This document shows, in pieces, positions 15,847 through 23,745 of a stretch of 64,000 nucleotides of DNA. Position numbers and translations under genes: made by a program. Every line of letters starts with the position of its first letter. The first letter of the stretch is position 1. The DNA comes from Bacillota bacterium (GTDB lineage: Bacteria > Bacillota > Bacilli > Desulfuribacillales > Desulfuribacillaceae): positions 62,001 through 126,000 of the forward strand of contig JAEWFW010000038.1 of NCBI GenBank assembly GCA_023388635.1, in the 5' to 3' direction. A model generated the notes under the pieces. It saw nothing but the letters and a program-made list of their open reading frames with translations. It did not search any database and had not been told where the DNA came from.

Positions 15847-16800
15847 CTAGAGAGCATCAGTAAACAATTTCTCCGCCTTCCACTCTACGCAAGTCTCGCT
15901 TGCGGAAGTCAGTTTATACAGAGCGAAAAAGTTCCCCCTATCGTCATAAATGCGGAATAGCGCTCCCAAGGAGTCTGTATACTGTCGCCAATTTTCCTTA
16001 TCGCACAGGCGATAGGGAACTCCGTTATACAGCTTTCCAGACCAATCTTGCGAAAGGTGGAGAGCCGGCATTGACGAAAGTGGTGTGTCTATCCTCTGGA
16101 TAAATTGCTCATAATGACGGTCGACAGCCAATTGCTGGATTTGCTCCAAGGATATACTATCCTCAATCACAAAACCTCCCGCTTCTGTACGCGTGAGCTC
16201 GAACATGCAAGCCGGTGTATCAAGCATCTTGCCTAATTGAACACACAATGTCCTCACATACGTTCCCTTGGAACAGCGCACGCGAAAATGAATCACAGGG
16301 TATCGCTCATCTTGTATGTCTGTCTGTCCGATTCCTAGACAACAAAAATCGTATACTGTGATCATCCGCGACTTTCGTTCTATCTCAATCCCTTTTCGCG
16401 CCAGTTCATAAAGTTTCTTACCATTGACCTTCACAGCGGAGTACATGGGCGGCTGTTGTTCCATCGGTCCCGTGAGTGCTGTCATTACGTTTTGGACACT
16501 CTGTATATCAAGGGGATTGTCAAATAACCGCTTTTCTAAGATGCTGCCGGAGATATCTTCGGTGTCAGTTGCTATACCTAAAACCAATGAACCTTCATAG
16601 GTTTTAGGAGCATTTTGCACGTATTCTGCCAACTTCGTCGCTTGACCGACCGCGATCGGCAGCACACCTGTGACTTGCGGATCTAATGTACCTGTATGTC
16701 CGACCCTTTTCATCGACAAAATTCTTCTGATTCTTGCCACGACATCATGGGATGTCATGCCGCTAGGCTTGTTAATATTGATAAAACCATGAAAAACCAT
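15847..16800 (-). CDS. truB: tRNA pseudouridine(55) synthase
   Basis: Forms pseudouridine at position 55 of tRNAs. The N-terminal signature NKPSGMTSHDVV and the catalytic-Asp region GHTGTLDPQVTGVLP are intact, followed by the RCSKGTYVRTL motif; the C-terminal PUA-like region is short. An in-frame ATG at 16815 overlaps the nrnA stop, but the ATG at 16800 has an AGGTG site at about 6 nt and gives the usual MVFHGFININK start. It ends the housekeeping run; ribF, normally next, is displaced by about 7 kb. Confidence 0.95.
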   Translation of the reverse strand: MVFHGFININKPSGMTSHDVVARIRRILSMKRVGHTGTLDPQVTGVLPIAVGQATKLAEYVQNAPKTYEGSLVLGIATDTEDISGSILEKRLFDNPLDIQSVQNVMTALTGPMEQQPPMYSAVKVNGKKLYELARKGIEIERKSRMITVYDFCCLGIGQTDIQDERYPVIHFRVRCSKGTYVRTLCVQLGKMLDTPACMFELTRTEAGGFVIEDSISLEQIQQLAVDRHYEQFIQRIDTPLSSMPALHLSQDWSGKLYNGVPYRLCDKENWRQYTDSLGALFRIYDDRGNFFALYKLTSASETCVEWKAEKLFTDAL

Positions 16801-16811
16801 ATTTACACCTG

Positions 16812-17768
16812 TCATAGATATTTTTGTATTGCTTGAATGACTTTATACCTCGCCACATCCAGCGAATCCGTCAACATACATCCCGAGGCGCGCTTATGTC
16901 CGCCACCGTTAAATTCACACGCAATTTGGCTGACATCGACATATTTTTTCGAGCGCAAACTCACTTTAACTTTTTCCTGTTCGAGAATTTTAAAGGCGAT
17001 TGCTACCTCAACCCCCTCGATGCTGCGCGGATAATCGACCATCCCATCGACATCGTCCAGTTCCAGTGAAGCGTCAGATTGTCGCATATCGAGATCAATC
17101 CAGGCAATTTTCCCTGATGAATCGACGTTGACAGACCGTAGCGCCGATTGTAGAAAACGTATTTTTGCTAACGTCATCGTCTCATATAATCTGTCGAACA
17201 CATCGTTTACATTGATGCCGTAAGCAACTAAATCTGCGGCAATCTCATGAACCTCAGATGTCGTGTTGGAATATTTAAAGGAACCCGTATCGGTCATCAG
17301 CCCCGTATATAAACATAAGGAGAGATCATAATCTAAAGGGATATTTAACGCTTTTAAAAGTTCATAGATAATGACAGTTGTAGATGCAGCCTGTGGATCG
17401 ACGAAATTAATCGTGCCGAAATTTGTATTGGTCGGGTGATGATCGATGTTAATCCATGTTTGATAATTGGGGTCAATCTTTTCCTTGACTCGTGTACCAA
17501 CGCGATGTTCATCGGCGCAATCGACTGTAATGATATGAGAAAATGTACATTGCAGTTGATCGGGCGTTTTCATTTGCATCACAAGGGGTAAAAACTGATA
17601 TCGCTTAGGTATTTCCCCTTCATTGACTATTTGATACGTTTTCCCGTATCGCTCCAATACTAATGCCATAGCCAACGCAGCACCTATGGTATCACCGTCA
17701 GGGTTAATATGGGAAACAATCAAAAAATTGTCGTGTAATTTGATTGTTTCCATAATCGAATTTTCCAT
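16812..17768 (-). CDS. nrnA: DHH-family phosphoesterase, nanoRNase/pAp phosphatase
   Basis: Degrades 2-5-nt RNAs and dephosphorylates pAp, with Mn2+. The 318-aa length is typical. The DHH domain has SHINPDGDTIG and NIDHHPTN; the DHHA1 domain has GGGHKRASG. It lies between rbfA and truB, as in Bacillus, and its stop overlaps the potential upstream start of truB. It starts at ATG 17768 after AAGGGTG. Confidence 0.93.
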   Translation of the reverse strand: MENSIMETIKLHDNFLIVSHINPDGDTIGAALAMALVLERYGKTYQIVNEGEIPKRYQFLPLVMQMKTPDQLQCTFSHIITVDCADEHRVGTRVKEKIDPNYQTWINIDHHPTNTNFGTINFVDPQAASTTVIIYELLKALNIPLDYDLSLCLYTGLMTDTGSFKYSNTTSEVHEIAADLVAYGINVNDVFDRLYETMTLAKIRFLQSALRSVNVDSSGKIAWIDLDMRQSDASLELDDVDGMVDYPRSIEGVEVAIAFKILEQEKVKVSLRSKKYVDVSQIACEFNGGGHKRASGCMLTDSLDVARYKVIQAIQKYL

Positions 17769-17848
17769 ATTTACACCCTTATCTGCTTACATATTGTCCA
17801 TCTGATTTATTATATTCTACTGACTTCATTTGTGTCGTCTAAATCCTC

Positions 17849-18235
17849 TTAATCTTCCTTATCTTCTGTATCATCCTCGGGATGATTTTCTTCTGCTTTG
17901 ATATCCGACAACAGCTTTTCGATTTTGCTGCCATATTCAATCGAGCTATCGAAGGAAAAGGAAATTTCCGGCGTATGGCGCAAACGAATACGCTTGCCGA
18001 TCTCGCGGCGTATAAAGCCTTCGGCTTTTCCCAATCCCAGCAGCGAATCTCGTTTTTGTGCCTCGCTGCCTAATATAGAAATGTAAATTGTCGCCTGCTG
18101 CAAATCTCCGGTCACTTCCACATCTGTGACGGTGATAAAGCCAATACGCGGATCTTTAATTTCATTCTGTATCAATTGTGATACTTCTTTTTTAATTTGC
18201 TCTGCTACACGATGAACACGTACGTTATTACTCAT
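17849..18235 (-). CDS. rbfA: 30S ribosome-binding factor A
   Basis: Assists late maturation of the 30S subunit and 16S rRNA 5' end. A KH-like fold of 128 aa with the family RVAEQIKKEVSQLI start, DPRIGFITVTDVEVT and the RIRLRHTPEISFSFD segment. An acidic tail (NHPEDDTEDKED) follows. The ATG at 18235 is chosen because GAGGTGAT lies 6 nt upstream; the in-frame ATG at 18244 overlaps this site. Confidence 0.95.
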   Translation of the reverse strand: MSNNVRVHRVAEQIKKEVSQLIQNEIKDPRIGFITVTDVEVTGDLQQATIYISILGSEAQKRDSLLGLGKAEGFIRREIGKRIRLRHTPEISFSFDSSIEYGSKIEKLLSDIKAEENHPEDDTEDKED

Positions 18236-18268
18236 ACTTATCACCTCAAATTAGGTTTGTTTCACTTT

Positions 18269-20653
18269 TTAGGTTCTTTCTACTTTTTGCATTTCGAATA
18301 CTTCGATTACATCGCCCTCGATGAAATCGTTATATCGTTCAATCGTAATCCCGCACTCATATCCGGTGGCTACTTCTTTCACGTCATCTTTGAAGCGTTT
18401 TAACGAACTCATTTCGCCTTCAAAAACGACGATCCCGTCACGAATCACGCGCACTTGTCTGCCGCGAACGATCTTGCCGTCCAAAACATAGGAGCCGGCG
18501 ATGCTGCCGATTTTTGATACTTTAATGATTTGGCGAATTTCCGCGTGACCGAGAATCACTTCTTTGTATTCTGGATCAAGCAGACCTTTCAGTGCCGATT
18601 CAATTTCTTCGATTGCTTTATAAATAATACTGTGTAGACGTATATCGACATTTTCATGTTCTGCTGTCTTTTTGGCATTCGGCTGTGGTCTGACGTTAAA
18701 TCCGATGACGATCGCATTCGATGCCGATGCCAAGATTACATCAGATTCAGTGATCGCTCCGACCCCGGTGTGGACTGTGCGTACTTGAACACCTTCAATA
18801 TCGATTTTCTCCAACGAGCTGCGAAGTGCTTCGGCTGATCCATGAACATCAGCTTTTATGATGATATTTAAATCTTTAACAGTTCCTTCTTTAATCTGTT
18901 TGTACAGATCATCCAATGTGATTTTGCTCGTCGTTTTTAATGTCTGTTGCTTTTCTTTCATTTGTCTTCTTTCGGCAATGACTCTCGCCGTTTTGTCGTC
19001 ATCGACTACGATAAATTGATCGCCCGCATTTGGCACTTCCGACATTCCGGTGATTTCTACCGGCATAGAAGGCTCCGCCGTCCGCACTCTTTTACCCTGA
19101 TCGTTGATCATCGCACGAATACGTCCATAGGCATTTCCGACGATGACCGCATCACCGATTTTCAGTGTTCCTGTCTGGACTAAAACTGTCGCCAGGGAAC
19201 CACGTCCTTTGTCAAGCTGTGATTCAATGACAGTACCGCGCGCCCGCTTATTCGGATTGGCTTTTAATTCTTCGACTTCGGCTACGAGTAATACCATTTC
19301 GAGTAAGTCCTCGATTCCTTCGTTTTTCAACGCGGAAATTGGCACAAATATAGTACTACCGCCCCACTCTTCCGGTATCAATTCGTACTCGACAAGCTCT
19401 TGTTTGACGCGATCGGGATTCGCATCCGGCTTATCAACTTTATTCACGGCGACGATAATTGGCACGCCGGCTGCCTTAGCATGGTTAATTGCTTCTACCG
19501 TTTGTGGCATAACTCCGTCATCGGCTGCCACTACAAGAATGGTAATATCGGTAATTTTCGCGCCTCTCGCTCTCATACTGGTAAAAGCGGCGTGACCTGG
19601 TGTATCAAGGAATGTGATTTTTTTATCGTTGATTCTAACTTGATATGCACCAATATGCTGGGTAATTCCACCGAATTCCCCTTCCGTGACCTTCGTTTCA
19701 CGAATCGTATCAAGTAATGTCGTTTTTCCATGGTCTACGTGTCCCATAATCGTTACAACCGGCGGACGCGTCTGCAAATCTTTTTCATCATCGACATCGA
19801 CGATCACTTCGAAGTCTTCCAACGGTTGTTCAATTTTCTCTTCTACCGTCGTTCCGTATTCTTCCGCAATTAGGGTGACTGTATCCAAATCAAGTTCTTG
19901 GTTAATTGTCGCCATCGTTCCTAAAAACATTAATTTCTTGATAATTTCTGAAGGTTCTTTTTTCAGCATTTTTGCCAAATCGCCGACAGTCGTTTCCCCT
20001 TTGTATGTAATCTTCGTCGGTGTCTTCGGTGGTTCTGTGTTCACTTTTTTAGGTTGTGAACCTCTATTCTTTTGGTACGGTTTCTTCGATTTACCTTTTT
20101 TCAGCCCATTGATATCTCTTGTATCGCTGAAGCGATCAAATTTATTCTGTGGTTTTTCCTTAGCTATTGGAGTTGTTTTCATACGTGTAGTTGTATTTTC
20201 CTTTTCTTTCTGTAAGTTATTTGCAGGCGTCGAACGCTGCTGTGTATGAGTTGGTGCCTGACTGTTCCTATGTGATGGCGCTGCATTCTGTGCATAATTA
20301 GTATTGGGTCTGGTTTGCTGCGGTTGCTTCTTCTGCTGGAAGTTACTCTTATTGGCAGATGTACCGGAGCCGGCAGCATGGGTAGTCGGTTTCGCCCTCG
20401 CGCTGCTATGCTGCTCTCTATTGGAAGTATCCGTTCGCGCTGGCTTTGGCTTCGCCGCCTGTTCCGTCGCCCTATTAACTTCATTTTTCTCTTTCAAACT
20501 CTTTATATAATTTTCAATTTCTTTGATATCTCCCGCTTCCACAATGCTCATGTGGTTTCCGACGCTTTTGTTTAACCGCTTTAAAATTTCTATAATTTCT
20601 TTTGAACTCATATTGACTTGTTTGGCGTATTCATAAATTCGAATTTTACTCAT
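18269..20653 (-). CDS. infB: translation initiation factor IF-2
   Basis: The GTPase that brings initiator tRNA to the 30S subunit and promotes subunit joining. The protein is 794 aa. An N-terminal IF2_N module (KIRIYEYAKQVNMSSKEI) is followed by a basic, Gln/Pro/Thr/Asn-rich disordered region (about 65-215). A second IF2_N-like segment comes before the G domain. G motifs: GHVDHGKTTLLD, DTPGHAAF, NKVDKP. Domains II-IV are complete. The ATG at 20653 follows GGAGGTGA and begins one nt after the ylxQ stop, so the pair is coupled. Confidence 0.97.
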   Translation of the reverse strand: MSKIRIYEYAKQVNMSSKEIIEILKRLNKSVGNHMSIVEAGDIKEIENYIKSLKEKNEVNRATEQAAKPKPARTDTSNREQHSSARAKPTTHAAGSGTSANKSNFQQKKQPQQTRPNTNYAQNAAPSHRNSQAPTHTQQRSTPANNLQKEKENTTTRMKTTPIAKEKPQNKFDRFSDTRDINGLKKGKSKKPYQKNRGSQPKKVNTEPPKTPTKITYKGETTVGDLAKMLKKEPSEIIKKLMFLGTMATINQELDLDTVTLIAEEYGTTVEEKIEQPLEDFEVIVDVDDEKDLQTRPPVVTIMGHVDHGKTTLLDTIRETKVTEGEFGGITQHIGAYQVRINDKKITFLDTPGHAAFTSMRARGAKITDITILVVAADDGVMPQTVEAINHAKAAGVPIIVAVNKVDKPDANPDRVKQELVEYELIPEEWGGSTIFVPISALKNEGIEDLLEMVLLVAEVEELKANPNKRARGTVIESQLDKGRGSLATVLVQTGTLKIGDAVIVGNAYGRIRAMINDQGKRVRTAEPSMPVEITGMSEVPNAGDQFIVVDDDKTARVIAERRQMKEKQQTLKTTSKITLDDLYKQIKEGTVKDLNIIIKADVHGSAEALRSSLEKIDIEGVQVRTVHTGVGAITESDVILASASNAIVIGFNVRPQPNAKKTAEHENVDIRLHSIIYKAIEEIESALKGLLDPEYKEVILGHAEIRQIIKVSKIGSIAGSYVLDGKIVRGRQVRVIRDGIVVFEGEMSSLKRFKDDVKEVATGYECGITIERYNDFIEGDVIEVFEMQKVERT

Positions 20654-20654
20654 A

Positions 20655-20969
20655 CTATTCACCTCCGCTATTTTGTTCGATCATAGACACTAATTTTTTT
20701 GCAAATCCGTTATCAAGAATCGCACAAGCACTTCTCGCCTCTTTTCCTATGGCGTTTCCGAGGCTATCTTTTGTCGCGAAAAATTGATATGTTGTATGAT
20801 AAAAACGGCATTTATCGATATACAGTTTCTTACTTTGCTCCGATGCATCATTTGCTATGATAACAAGCACTGCCTGTCGATGCTGCACTGCCTTGACGAC
20901 TAAATCCTGACCACTGACAACTTTGCCGGCTCGATTTGCCAGCCCCAAAAAATTGAGAATCGGTTGCAT
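20655..20969 (-). CDS. ylxQ: L7Ae-family ribosomal protein YlxQ
   Basis: A 104-aa L7Ae/L30e/Gadd45-type RNA-binding protein. It shows the family's FLGLANRAGKVVSGQD N-terminus, VLVIIANDAS and a kink-turn-binding-like core. Its precise RNA partner is not established. It lies between rnpM and infB in the standard nusA operon, 1-3 bp from both neighbours. Confidence 0.88.
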   Translation of the reverse strand: MQPILNFLGLANRAGKVVSGQDLVVKAVQHRQAVLVIIANDASEQSKKLYIDKCRFYHTTYQFFATKDSLGNAIGKEARSACAILDNGFAKKLVSMIEQNSGGE

Positions 20970-20972
20970 ATA

Positions 20973-21266
20973 TTATATCTCCGGATTTTGATTCAGCAGG
21001 AGATAGCGCTTGATGCTATACGATATTGCCTCATATGTCTCTTGGCTGATTTTCGCTTCCAAACCTCTTTCCAAGCCTTTGTTCTTCATCGCTTTTTCGA
21101 GGCAAGCTTCATCATAGCATACGTAGGCGCCTCGACCGCTCTTTTTCCCTGTCGTATCGATGTCGATCTGGTTCTCGGAGCTATTGACGACACGGAGCAT
21201 AGTCTTTTTAGGCTTCATTTCCTGACACCCTACGCATTTTCTCATAGGAATTTTACGCTTTTTCAT
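20973..21266 (-). CDS. rnpM: RNase P modulator RnpM (YlxR family)
   Basis: A small basic RNA-binding protein of the YlxR/DUF448 family; in B. subtilis it binds RNase P RNA and modulates it. About 97 aa with the conserved RKCVGCQE, MLRVV and GRGAYVCYDEACLEKA segments. The ATG at 21266 (MKKRKIPMRK) is favoured by GAGGAG 9 nt upstream. That site lies over the nusA stop, indicating coupling; in-frame starts at 21275/21272 also exist. Confidence 0.9.
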   Translation of the reverse strand: MKKRKIPMRKCVGCQEMKPKKTMLRVVNSSENQIDIDTTGKKSGRGAYVCYDEACLEKAMKNKGLERGLEAKISQETYEAISYSIKRYLLLNQNPEI

Positions 21267-21271
21267 CGGCA

Positions 21272-22396
21272 TCACTCCTCTGTCATGATGTCATCGTCTA
21301 TCGTATCAAAAAACTGGGCATCACTCATGTCGATCTCTTCCATGACGCCATCTTTGACGGCCTCTTCATATTGTGACTCACTCTTGATATCAATTTTCCA
21401 GTTCGTCAATTTCGCAGCCAATCGAGCATTCTGCCCTTCTTTGCCGATCGCCAATGAAAGCTGATAATCAGGAACGATCACAAATGCAGATTTCTCTGCT
21501 TCGTTAATCTTTACATGTATGACCTTGGATGGACTCAACGCATTGGCGACATACTCGGCAGGATTAGCACACCAACGCACGATATCGATTTTTTCACCTT
21601 TCAACTCGTTGACGATCGTCTGCACCCGCATTCCTTTCGGTCCTACACATGCTCCTACCGGATCGACTTCATGATTGTTAGAATGTACGGCAATCTTCGA
21701 TCGTTGTCCTGCTTCCCTTGCGACCGATTTGATTTCCACAACTCCATCGTAAATTTCCGGCACTTCCAGCTCGAACAATCTCTTTAAAAGTCCGGCATGT
21801 GTTCTCGATACAAGAATTTGTGGACCTTTCGGTGTCTTTTCTACTTTGGAGATGTAAACTTTAATCCGATCATTAGGCTGGTATGTTTCATTAAGCATTT
21901 GGTCAGACACAGGCAAAACCGCTTCGGTTTTTCCCAGTTCTATATACACATATTTGGAATCTTTTCGTTGAATCAGCCCGTTGATAATATCATCAGCCCG
22001 GTCGGCATATTCTTCATATATAATTCCCCGTTCCGCTTCACGAATGCGCTGTGTGACAACTTGTTTTGCCGTTTGTGCGGCAATTCGACCGAAATCCTTT
22101 GGTGTGACCTCCACTTCGATGATGTCACCTTCTTGATACACCTGGTTAATATCACGAGCCGCATCTAATGACATCTGCGTGTTCGGGTCCGTTACATGTT
22201 CAACGACAGTTTTTCTGGAAAATACTTTGACGATACCGTTTTCCCTGTCGATCGCTACCCTGACATTACTCGCTTGATTAAAATTCTTTTTGTAACCGGT
22301 GATCAGCGCCGCTTCTATCGTTTCCAACAGGATCTCTTTATCAATACCTTTTTCTTTTTCTAAATCATGCAATGCATCTAAAAAATGGACTTTCAA
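21272..22396 (-). CDS. nusA: transcription termination/antitermination factor NusA
   Basis: RNA-polymerase-binding factor controlling pausing and termination. 374 aa, the short Gram-positive form without the C-terminal acidic repeats. It has an N-terminal polymerase-binding domain, an S1 domain, and KH1/KH2 (DPVGACVGPKGMRVQTIV; LAIGKEGQNARLAAKLT). The tail is acidic. It lies between rimP and rnpM in the conserved nusA-infB operon. Confidence 0.97.
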   Translation of the reverse strand: MKVHFLDALHDLEKEKGIDKEILLETIEAALITGYKKNFNQASNVRVAIDRENGIVKVFSRKTVVEHVTDPNTQMSLDAARDINQVYQEGDIIEVEVTPKDFGRIAAQTAKQVVTQRIREAERGIIYEEYADRADDIINGLIQRKDSKYVYIELGKTEAVLPVSDQMLNETYQPNDRIKVYISKVEKTPKGPQILVSRTHAGLLKRLFELEVPEIYDGVVEIKSVAREAGQRSKIAVHSNNHEVDPVGACVGPKGMRVQTIVNELKGEKIDIVRWCANPAEYVANALSPSKVIHVKINEAEKSAFVIVPDYQLSLAIGKEGQNARLAAKLTNWKIDIKSESQYEEAVKDGVMEEIDMSDAQFFDTIDDDIMTEE

Positions 22397-22419
22397 CTGA
22401 TTTCTCTCCTTTCCCCTAT

Positions 22420-22884
22420 TTAAAATTTAATAGCAAGACGTATTTTGGCGATCAAATGATAAGGTATCGTAACCCGCTGTTTCCCGTCTTTTATTCCTAC
22501 CATCTCATCTGCAAATGCGAGCAACTCGCCTTCAAAGTCAAAAGCTCCGTCAATTTCCTGATTCGTTTTTATATGAACATATTCGCCGATCGCTTCTTCT
22601 ATATCTTCCCGCGTTTTCAATGGACGTTCAGCGCCAGGCGAACAGACTTCCAGAAAATAACTTGCATCAATCGGATCCAATTCATCGAGTTTTTTGCTGA
22701 TCTTCTCACTGATTCTTCCGCAATCATCGATATCAATACCGCCTTCTTTGTCAATGATGACGCGCAAAAACCAATTATCCCCTTCTTTGACGAATTCAAC
22801 ATCAACCAAATCCAAATGATTCGATTCGACAATCGGCTTGGCAATTTTCTCTACAATTTGAATGATTTTTTCCGTTGTTGGCAT
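22420..22884 (-). CDS. rimP: ribosome maturation factor RimP
   Basis: Needed for 30S assembly. 154 aa with the two-domain RimP pattern: LDLVDVEFVKEGDNWFLRV, the IDIDDCGRISEKIS segment and the YFLEVCSPGAERPL signature. First gene of the nusA-infB run. Normally it follows polC directly; here a foreign-looking zinc-ribbon gene and its terminator intervene. The leader holds the solitary repeat end D. Ribosome site: AGGAGGA. Confidence 0.95.
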   Translation of the reverse strand: MPTTEKIIQIVEKIAKPIVESNHLDLVDVEFVKEGDNWFLRVIIDKEGGIDIDDCGRISEKISKKLDELDPIDASYFLEVCSPGAERPLKTREDIEEAIGEYVHIKTNQEIDGAFDFEGELLAFADEMVGIKDGKQRVTIPYHLIAKIRLAIKF

Positions 22885-22906
22885 AACTTCCTCCTATTTT
22901 GATTCT

Positions 22907-22931
22907 ACCTGAATTAAGAACTTGCTTTAAT
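22907..22931. repeat. 25-bp repeat end, copy D
   Basis: Matches copy C at 24 of 25 bases, in the same orientation, and is inverted relative to full copies A and B. It lies in the rimP leader, about 20 bp before the start codon. With copy B it brackets the zinc-ribbon gene. Confidence 0.88.
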
Positions 22932-22977
22932 TGCAGGATAGAGTTTCGATCTGTATGGATAAACACTCATATGTATG

Positions 22978-23006
22978 CACAAAAGAGTGGGAAAGCCCAC
23001 TCTTAA
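22978..23006 (-). terminator. terminator of the zinc-ribbon gene
   Basis: Minus strand: AAGAGTGGGCTTTCCCACTCTT followed by TT and a weak T-tract. It separates the 23067 gene from rimP. Confidence 0.8.
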
Positions 23007-23066
23007 GAAGTTGTTTATTCAATATCTCTAAAAGATTATAGCATTATTGGTTTCTTTTTGCAACTT

Positions 23067-23591
23067 TTATAGCGTTTTCGTATGATCGATGGTCGCTGAA
23101 TCCGGTTCCAGATCAGATGCCGCATTTGATCCGACTTTTGATTCCATATCAGACGCTATGTTTGGCTGCACATCTGAACTTTCCATTTCCGAATCGTGAT
23201 CTGCCATTTCGGTGACTTCTTCTTGTACCGTCATTTCGATGATTTTCATCTGTTGTCCGCACTTGCTGCAAAACGTTACTTCGCCGCTGATGACATTGCC
23301 GCAAGTGGAGCATGTAACTTTTTCCGCTGATTTCTCAATGACCTCTTGTTCCAGTGCGTGAATCTGTTTTTCGATCTGACTGATTTCTCCGCAAATGGCA
23401 ATCGACTTGTCATCATTGTCGATATTATCACGATAGCTGATGTACACGTTTTTGCCCAGTTCTTTAAATTTGCCTGATCGATCTAATTCCAGTTTGCCTA
23501 TTTGCACTTTTAATTTAGAAATTTCCATGAGCTCTTTTGATTTTTTGCCTACATCATTTACTTGTTCCGAGAGTTTTTTGAGAAAACTCAT
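23067..23591 (-). CDS. coiled-coil zinc-ribbon protein of unknown function
   Basis: A 174-aa protein without a signal peptide. Residues 1-85 are charged and predicted to form helices or coiled coils. A zinc ribbon follows with two CxxC pairs, CSTCGN and FCSKCGQ. The acidic, Ser/Asp/Glu-rich tail looks disordered. The start is set at ATG 23591, because AAAGGA lies 9 nt upstream; ATGs at 23597 and 23609 are in frame. I do not recognise a function; similar ribbons occur in many small Firmicutes proteins. It breaks the polC-rimP junction, has its own terminator, and is bracketed by inverted repeat copies D and B, consistent with later insertion. Confidence 0.75.
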   Translation of the reverse strand: MSFLKKLSEQVNDVGKKSKELMEISKLKVQIGKLELDRSGKFKELGKNVYISYRDNIDNDDKSIAICGEISQIEKQIHALEQEVIEKSAEKVTCSTCGNVISGEVTFCSKCGQQMKIIEMTVQEEVTEMADHDSEMESSDVQPNIASDMESKVGSNAASDLEPDSATIDHTKTL

Positions 23592-23614
23592 GCCCATCGT
23601 TCCTTTCATTTTTT

Positions 23615-23745
23615 TTGAAGCAAGTTCTTAATTCAGGTGGAGATTCTTTTACTCCAACTGAATTTTAGAACTGCAAATGCATGACTTAGTTGGCGTTGGA
23701 CTCCCGCCTAAGGAGGTGGGAGACTTACGCCAAGTTAGTCAGGTT
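23615..23745. repeat. 131-bp intergenic repeat, full copy B
   Basis: Same element as copy A (10736-10866), with about ten base differences and one extra base. Hairpins: AGTTCTTAATTCAG...CTGAATTTTAGAACT, and a long compound stem with CTCCCGCCT/AGGTGGGAG inside GTTGGCGT/ACGCCAA. The distal end reaches the last bases of the polC stop codon, so the element sits exactly at the polC end and forms the leader of the zinc-ribbon gene. Confidence 0.85.

Noticed and set aside
19686..20249. 187-codon plus-strand open frame opposite infB
   Set aside because: Antisense to the conserved infB N-terminal region. Composition is a mirror of the low-complexity IF-2 linker, and there is no ribosome site or family resemblance.
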